Positions 60,306-64,000 of a stretch of 64,000 nt of DNA are shown here, piece after piece. A model generated the notes under the pieces. The model made no database searches, was not told where the DNA came from, and was given only the letters and a program-made list of their open reading frames with translations. Numbering within the stretch: position 1 is the first letter of the stretch; every line of letters starts with the position of its first letter. The DNA lies in the NCBI GenBank assembly GCA_041946965.1, contig JBHGBM010000002.1, forward strand, positions 103,008 to 167,007, in the 5' to 3' direction. Made by a program: the position numbers and the translations under genes. Source of the stretch: JBHGBM01 sp041946965. GTDB taxonomy: Bacteria > Acidobacteriota > Terriglobia > Bryobacterales > Bryobacteraceae.

Positions 60306-61540
60306 AGCTTCTCCTCCTTCTGCCGCTGCTGTTTTCCCCGGCTCCCGCCCAGAAGCCGGAAGAGGAGGAGCGCCACCTCAGCCAGGCGGTGGCGGAGGCG
60401 GGCAACAGCCCCATCGAGTTCATCCGCGGCCTGGAAAAGCACCTCGAAAAATACCCGGACAGCCGGCGCCGCGCCGATCTGGAACGCGCGCTGGCCAAGG
60501 CCGCCATCGACGCCAAGGATAACCGCCGCATCGTGCTCTACGGCGAGCGCGTCCTGGCGCGGCAGGCCGACGATCCGCAGGTGCTCGAGCGCGTCACCCG
60601 CGCGCTGCTGGACTCCGACGCCAGGGACACCAGCGAGCGCGCGCTGAGGTACGCGAAACGCTACGTCGAGATCGTGACCGCCCTGCGCTCCGGGCCCGCG
60701 CCGGGCCGCACCGGCAAGGCGGAGTGGCAGGATGAGCTGGACCGCGGCCTTTCGCGCGGCCTGGTGCTCGAAGCGCGCGCCACGGGAAACCTTGGCAGGC
60801 TGGAGGAAGCCGCCGCTCTGGCGCGCCGCAGCTATGAGACGTTTCCCAACGCCGAATCGGCGCGCGAGATCGGCCGCTGGCTCTCGCGCGCCGGCAGGGA
60901 AGAGGAAGCCCTGGCGCACATCGCCGACGCATTCACCATCTCCGACGCGCGCAATACCGACGCCGAACGCGCCAGGGACCGCGCCCGCATGGGCGAGCTT
61001 TACCGAAAGTTGAAAGGCTCGGAGAAGGGCTTGGGAGACCTGATCCTGGAGGCCTACGACCGCACCGCCGGCGTGCTGGCCGCGCGCCGCCTGCGCCTGC
61101 GCGAGACCGATCCCAACGCGAACGCCGCCAACGTGATGGAATTCACGCTCTCCGGACCGGGCGGCGCGACCCTGAAGCTCGCGTCGCTCAAGGGCAAGAT
61201 CATCGTGTTCGATTTCTGGGCGACCTGGTGCGGCCCCTGCCGCACGCAGCACCCGCTCTACGAGGAAGTGAAGAAGCGCTTCGCGGGTGACGCCAGCGTG
61301 GTCTTCCTCTCCGTCAACACCGACGAGGAGCGCGAGGGCGTGGAAACGTTCCTGAAGCAGAACAACTGGGACCAGCAGGTGTATTTCGAAGACGGCCTCT
61401 CGCGCGCGCTGCAAATCTCCTCCATCCCCACCACGGTGGTGATCGATAAACGGGGGGAGATCGTCAGCCGCATGAACGGGTTTGTCCCGGAACGGTTCGT
61501 GGATATGCTCACCGAGCGCATCCGGGAAGCCCGGAAGTAG
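60302..61540 (+). CDS. Exported TPR-like protein with C-terminal TlpA-type thioredoxin domain
   Basis: A 412-residue protein with a signal peptide (MKLLLLLPLLFSPAPAQ). Residues about 25-260 are helical, TPR-like repeats (LSQAVAEAGNSPIEFIRGLE; LARRSYETFPNAESAREIGR). The C-terminal domain (about 275-412) is a TlpA/ResA-like thioredoxin: DFWATWCGPCRTQHPL with Cys310 and Cys313, SVNTDEEREGVETFL, and the cis-proline segment SSIPTTVVIDKRGEI. It should reduce or isomerise disulfides in the periplasm, the repeats giving partner specificity. It closes the yebC-ruvC cluster. Confidence 0.88.
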   Translation: MKLLLLLPLLFSPAPAQKPEEEERHLSQAVAEAGNSPIEFIRGLEKHLEKYPDSRRRADLERALAKAAIDAKDNRRIVLYGERVLARQADDPQVLERVTRALLDSDARDTSERALRYAKRYVEIVTALRSGPAPGRTGKAEWQDELDRGLSRGLVLEARATGNLGRLEEAAALARRSYETFPNAESAREIGRWLSRAGREEEALAHIADAFTISDARNTDAERARDRARMGELYRKLKGSEKGLGDLILEAYDRTAGVLAARRLRLRETDPNANAANVMEFTLSGPGGATLKLASLKGKIIVFDFWATWCGPCRTQHPLYEEVKKRFAGDASVVFLSVNTDEEREGVETFLKQNNWDQQVYFEDGLSRALQISSIPTTVVIDKRGEIVSRMNGFVPERFVDMLTERIREARK

Positions 61541-61564
61541 CAGTACACTATCTTTTCAAGGCTC

Positions 61565-62866
61565 ATGAGCGAAATCACCTTTGTCACCATCGATCCCGGC
61601 CACTTCCACGCTGGGCTCCTGCACAAGGATATGTATCCGGGGGTCAGCGCCCGGGCGCACGTGTATGCGCCGCTCGGCGCCGACCTGCTCGACCACCTCA
61701 ACCGCATACTGCGCTTCAACGCGCGGGCCGAAAACCCCACCGCGTGGCAGATCGAGGCCCACGCCTCGCCGGATTTCTTCGAGCGCCTGCTGAAGGAACG
61801 CCCCGGCAACGTCGCCATCTTCTCCGGACGCAACCGCGGCAAGATCGACCGTATCAAAGCCTGCCTGGACGCGGGCATCGCGGTGCTGGCCGATAAGCCC
61901 TGGATCATCCGCGCCGAGGACCTGCCCACGCTCGAAGCGGCGCTCGAAACATCGGAGCGCAACGGCATTCCCGCCTACGACATCATGACGGAGCGGTACG
62001 AGATCACGTCGATGGTGCAGCGCGCCCTGGTGAACACGCCTTCCATTTTCGGCGAAGCCGTGCCCGGCACCGAAGCCGAGCCCGGCGTCTACATGGAAAG
62101 CGTCCACCACCTGTTCAAGTTCGTGGCGGGCGCGCCCCTGCTCCGCCCCGCGTGGTTCTTCGACGTGGCGCAGCAGGGCGAGGCGCTGGCCGACGTGGGC
62201 ACCCACCTGGTGGACGGCGTTCAGTGGACGCTGTTTCCGGACCAGGCCGTCGATTACCGCCGCGACCTGCGCATCGTGAGCGCCTGCCGCTGGCCCGAGG
62301 TCATCGACCAGCAGCAGTTCCAGCGCATGACCAACGAGCCCAGGTTCCCCGACTACCTCGCGCCGTACCTGCGCAACGGGCGGCTGGAGTACTTCTGCAA
62401 CACGCGCGTGAACTACACCATCCGCGGCATTTACACCGCCCTGGACGTGCTATGGCGCTACCAAGCGCCGGAGGGCACGGGCGATACGCTCTACGCCGTG
62501 TTCCGCGGCACGAAGGCGCGCATCGAGGTGCGCCAGCGCAAGGAAGAGAATTTCCGCCCCGAAGTGTACGTAGTGCCCTCCGGCGCGCAGAAGCCGGCGC
62601 TGGAGAAGAGAGTCGCGGAACTGCAATCCACCTGGCCGGGCATCGCCGTGGAAGACCTGGGCAAGGAGTGGCGCGTCGCCATTCCTGACCGCTACCGCGT
62701 GGGACACGAGGCGCACTTCGGGCAGGTAGCCAGCCAGTACCTGCGGTTCGTGCGCGGTGAAGAACGCATGCCCGCGTGGGAAAACCCCAACATGATGGCC
62801 AAGTACTGGGTGAGCACCAAGGGCGTCGAAGCCAGCCGCCAGCAGGCCAGCTCAACCGTGAAGTAG
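61565..62866 (+). CDS. Gfo/Idh/MocA-like oxidoreductase with Bacteroides-type C-terminal domain
   Basis: A 433-residue cytoplasmic protein. The N-terminus ITFVTIDPGHFHAGLLHKDM is the altered nucleotide-binding motif of the putative oxidoreductases with a distinct C-terminal domain. The segment AVLADKPWIIRAEDLPTLEA corresponds to the EKP catalytic-lysine motif of the Gfo/Idh/MocA family; the lysine is kept. Also present are VYMESVHHLFKF, ALADVGTHLVDGVQWTLF and FCNTRVNYTIRG. The substrate, probably a sugar or sugar acid, is unknown. It begins 24 bases after the thioredoxin-like gene and may be co-transcribed. Confidence 0.85.
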   Translation: MSEITFVTIDPGHFHAGLLHKDMYPGVSARAHVYAPLGADLLDHLNRILRFNARAENPTAWQIEAHASPDFFERLLKERPGNVAIFSGRNRGKIDRIKACLDAGIAVLADKPWIIRAEDLPTLEAALETSERNGIPAYDIMTERYEITSMVQRALVNTPSIFGEAVPGTEAEPGVYMESVHHLFKFVAGAPLLRPAWFFDVAQQGEALADVGTHLVDGVQWTLFPDQAVDYRRDLRIVSACRWPEVIDQQQFQRMTNEPRFPDYLAPYLRNGRLEYFCNTRVNYTIRGIYTALDVLWRYQAPEGTGDTLYAVFRGTKARIEVRQRKEENFRPEVYVVPSGAQKPALEKRVAELQSTWPGIAVEDLGKEWRVAIPDRYRVGHEAHFGQVASQYLRFVRGEERMPAWENPNMMAKYWVSTKGVEASRQQASSTVK

Positions 62867-62895
62867 TTGTCCCAAGAGCGGCGCCGCCGGGAAAC

Positions 62896-63822
62896 TCATT
62901 CAGCCTCCACGCCCGCCATGGCCTCCGCCAGGCGGTTCTCGAGCACCACGTTCGGCCGAAAATTCTCCGCCCGCAGATACCACTCGGCGGACATTTCCAG
63001 CGCTTTCCTGGGGATCAGCCCCACGATTTCGCTGCTGAGAATGGACGCGCCGTAGCGCGCCGCCTCCGCGCGCACGGCTTCGAACACGAGATGCACCGGC
63101 GTCTGTTCGAAGTCCGTGAGGTTCATCGAAACCTGCGCCAGGTTGCGCGAAGCGAGCCGAACCCCTATGGCTTTCACGTGCCGCAAGCCGCCCGAGGAGA
63201 AGCGAATGGTCCGGGCGATCTTTTTGGCGATGTCCACGTCCGGCGTGTTCAGGTTGATGTTGTAGGCGATGAGAAACTTGCGCGCGCCCACCACGGTGGC
63301 CCCCGCGCTCGCGTGCAGCTCGGCGCCGCCGAAATCCGGACGCCGCGCGGGGTTGGTGCGCACCTCCTCGCGCAGGCCCTCGAACTGCCCGCGGCGTATG
63401 TTTTCCAGGTTGGTGTTCTCCGGCCTGCGCGCCGCGGCTTCGTAAAGGTACACCGGAACGCGCAACTGCTCCCAGATGCGCTGCGCGGTGCGCTCCGCCA
63501 GGCGCACGCAGTCCTCCAGCGTGACGCCCTCCACGGGTACGAACGGCACCACGTCCGCCGCGCCGATGCGGGGATGCACGCCCGAGTGCTGCCGCAGGTC
63601 GATCAATTCCACGGCTTTCGCCACGCCGCGGAAGGCCGCTTCGGCCACGCCCCCGGCGTCGCCCGCGAAGGTGATGACGGACCGGTTGTGATCCGCGTCC
63701 ATTTCACGGTCGAGGATGGCGATGCCCGCCACCGGCCGGATCGCCTCCACAATGGCATCCACCTTCGCCCGGTCGCGCCCTTCGGAAAAATTCGGGACGC
63801 ACTCCACCACGGTTCTGCTCAC
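62896..63822 (-). CDS. ftcD: Glutamate formimidoyltransferase (stand-alone)
   Basis: Moves the formimino group from N-formimino-L-glutamate to tetrahydrofolate in histidine breakdown. The protein has 308 residues: both halves of the formiminotransferase domain, without the cyclodeaminase domain found in the mammalian enzyme. Motifs include VECVPNFSEGRDRAKVDAIV, DADHNRSVITFAG, RQHSGVHPRIGAADVVPFVP (active-site His83), GARKFLIAYNINLNTPDVDI and SMNLTDFEQTPVHLVFEAVR. No hut genes are in the window, though the amidohydrolases at 11-15 kb are imidazolonepropionase-like by family. The 63823-64000 tail shows no gene. Confidence 0.94.
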   Translation of the reverse strand: MSRTVVECVPNFSEGRDRAKVDAIVEAIRPVAGIAILDREMDADHNRSVITFAGDAGGVAEAAFRGVAKAVELIDLRQHSGVHPRIGAADVVPFVPVEGVTLEDCVRLAERTAQRIWEQLRVPVYLYEAAARRPENTNLENIRRGQFEGLREEVRTNPARRPDFGGAELHASAGATVVGARKFLIAYNINLNTPDVDIAKKIARTIRFSSGGLRHVKAIGVRLASRNLAQVSMNLTDFEQTPVHLVFEAVRAEAARYGASILSSEIVGLIPRKALEMSAEWYLRAENFRPNVVLENRLAEAMAGVEAE

Positions 63823-64000
63823 ATCGCCTCCGCTTCCCGCCTCGGCATTCGCACCATGCCCTCAGGGTACACCTGTGGGACGCGGGCGGTTGTGGCGGCG
63901 GTGATACCGGAAGGAGCATCCGGTGACTGTCCGAAAATGGGACTAGTGTAGTGCGTCATGCAGAATGACCATTATCAGTGAGGGCCCTGCGGGCGCGCTT

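Noticed and set aside
63823..64000. A gene start or RNA gene at the right edge
   Set aside because: No open frame with a ribosome-binding site and no tRNA-like fold was seen.

Overview
The window is high-GC DNA, tightly packed with genes. It most resembles an acidobacterium of the Bryobacterales/Solibacter type. This is inferred from five very large Oar-type TonB-dependent receptors (about 1,100-1,220 aa, each starting with a carboxypeptidase-regulatory-like repeat), many Tat-exported sugar enzymes, and small acidobacterial-style hypothetical proteins. No rRNA, tRNA, CRISPR array, insertion sequence or phage gene was seen.

Housekeeping, left half (1-20.3 kb). The window opens in the 3' end of a RecA-type recombinase gene that lacks the usual C-terminal domain, followed by an HU gene. 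A leftward operon encodes deoC, a GAF-GAF-PP2C phosphatase, lysA and a tatA-like protein. Facing it are a YtxH-like membrane protein and a fused receiver/RsbW-type kinase. Next come an ECF sigma factor with a truncated anti-sigma-like partner, 1-pyrroline-5-carboxylate dehydrogenase, a second YtxH-like protein, two small proteins, purMN, and three overlapping exported amidohydrolases of which only the middle one keeps the metal ligands. A GHMP kinase overlaps dtd. A nickel ECF transporter (nikMN-nikQ-nikO) runs divergently from nikR-acpS across a short gap holding a strong palindrome.

Polysaccharide region (20.3-58.3 kb). About 38 kb alternates five TonB-dependent receptors with exported enzymes: a PHP/CehA-like hydrolase, a heparinase II/III-like protein, a ThuA protein, a sulfatase, a GH67-N-like protein, a GH115-like alpha-glucuronidase, a GH106-like alpha-L-rhamnosidase and three Tat-exported proteins that look like L-fucose/L-arabinose isomerases. 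There is no SusD. A frameshifted sixth receptor tail lies at 57.9-58.3 kb. The set fits outer-membrane capture and outside or periplasmic trimming of a sulfated or uronate/rhamnose-containing glycan; the substrate is inferred. The exported isomerase-like family is the best candidate for an undescribed system.

Housekeeping, right end (58.4-64 kb). A YebC-family gene, ruvC, an exported hypothetical gene and a TlpA-like thioredoxin gene form a tight rightward cluster, followed by a Gfo/Idh/MocA-like oxidoreductase and, on the other strand, a stand-alone glutamate formimidoyltransferase.
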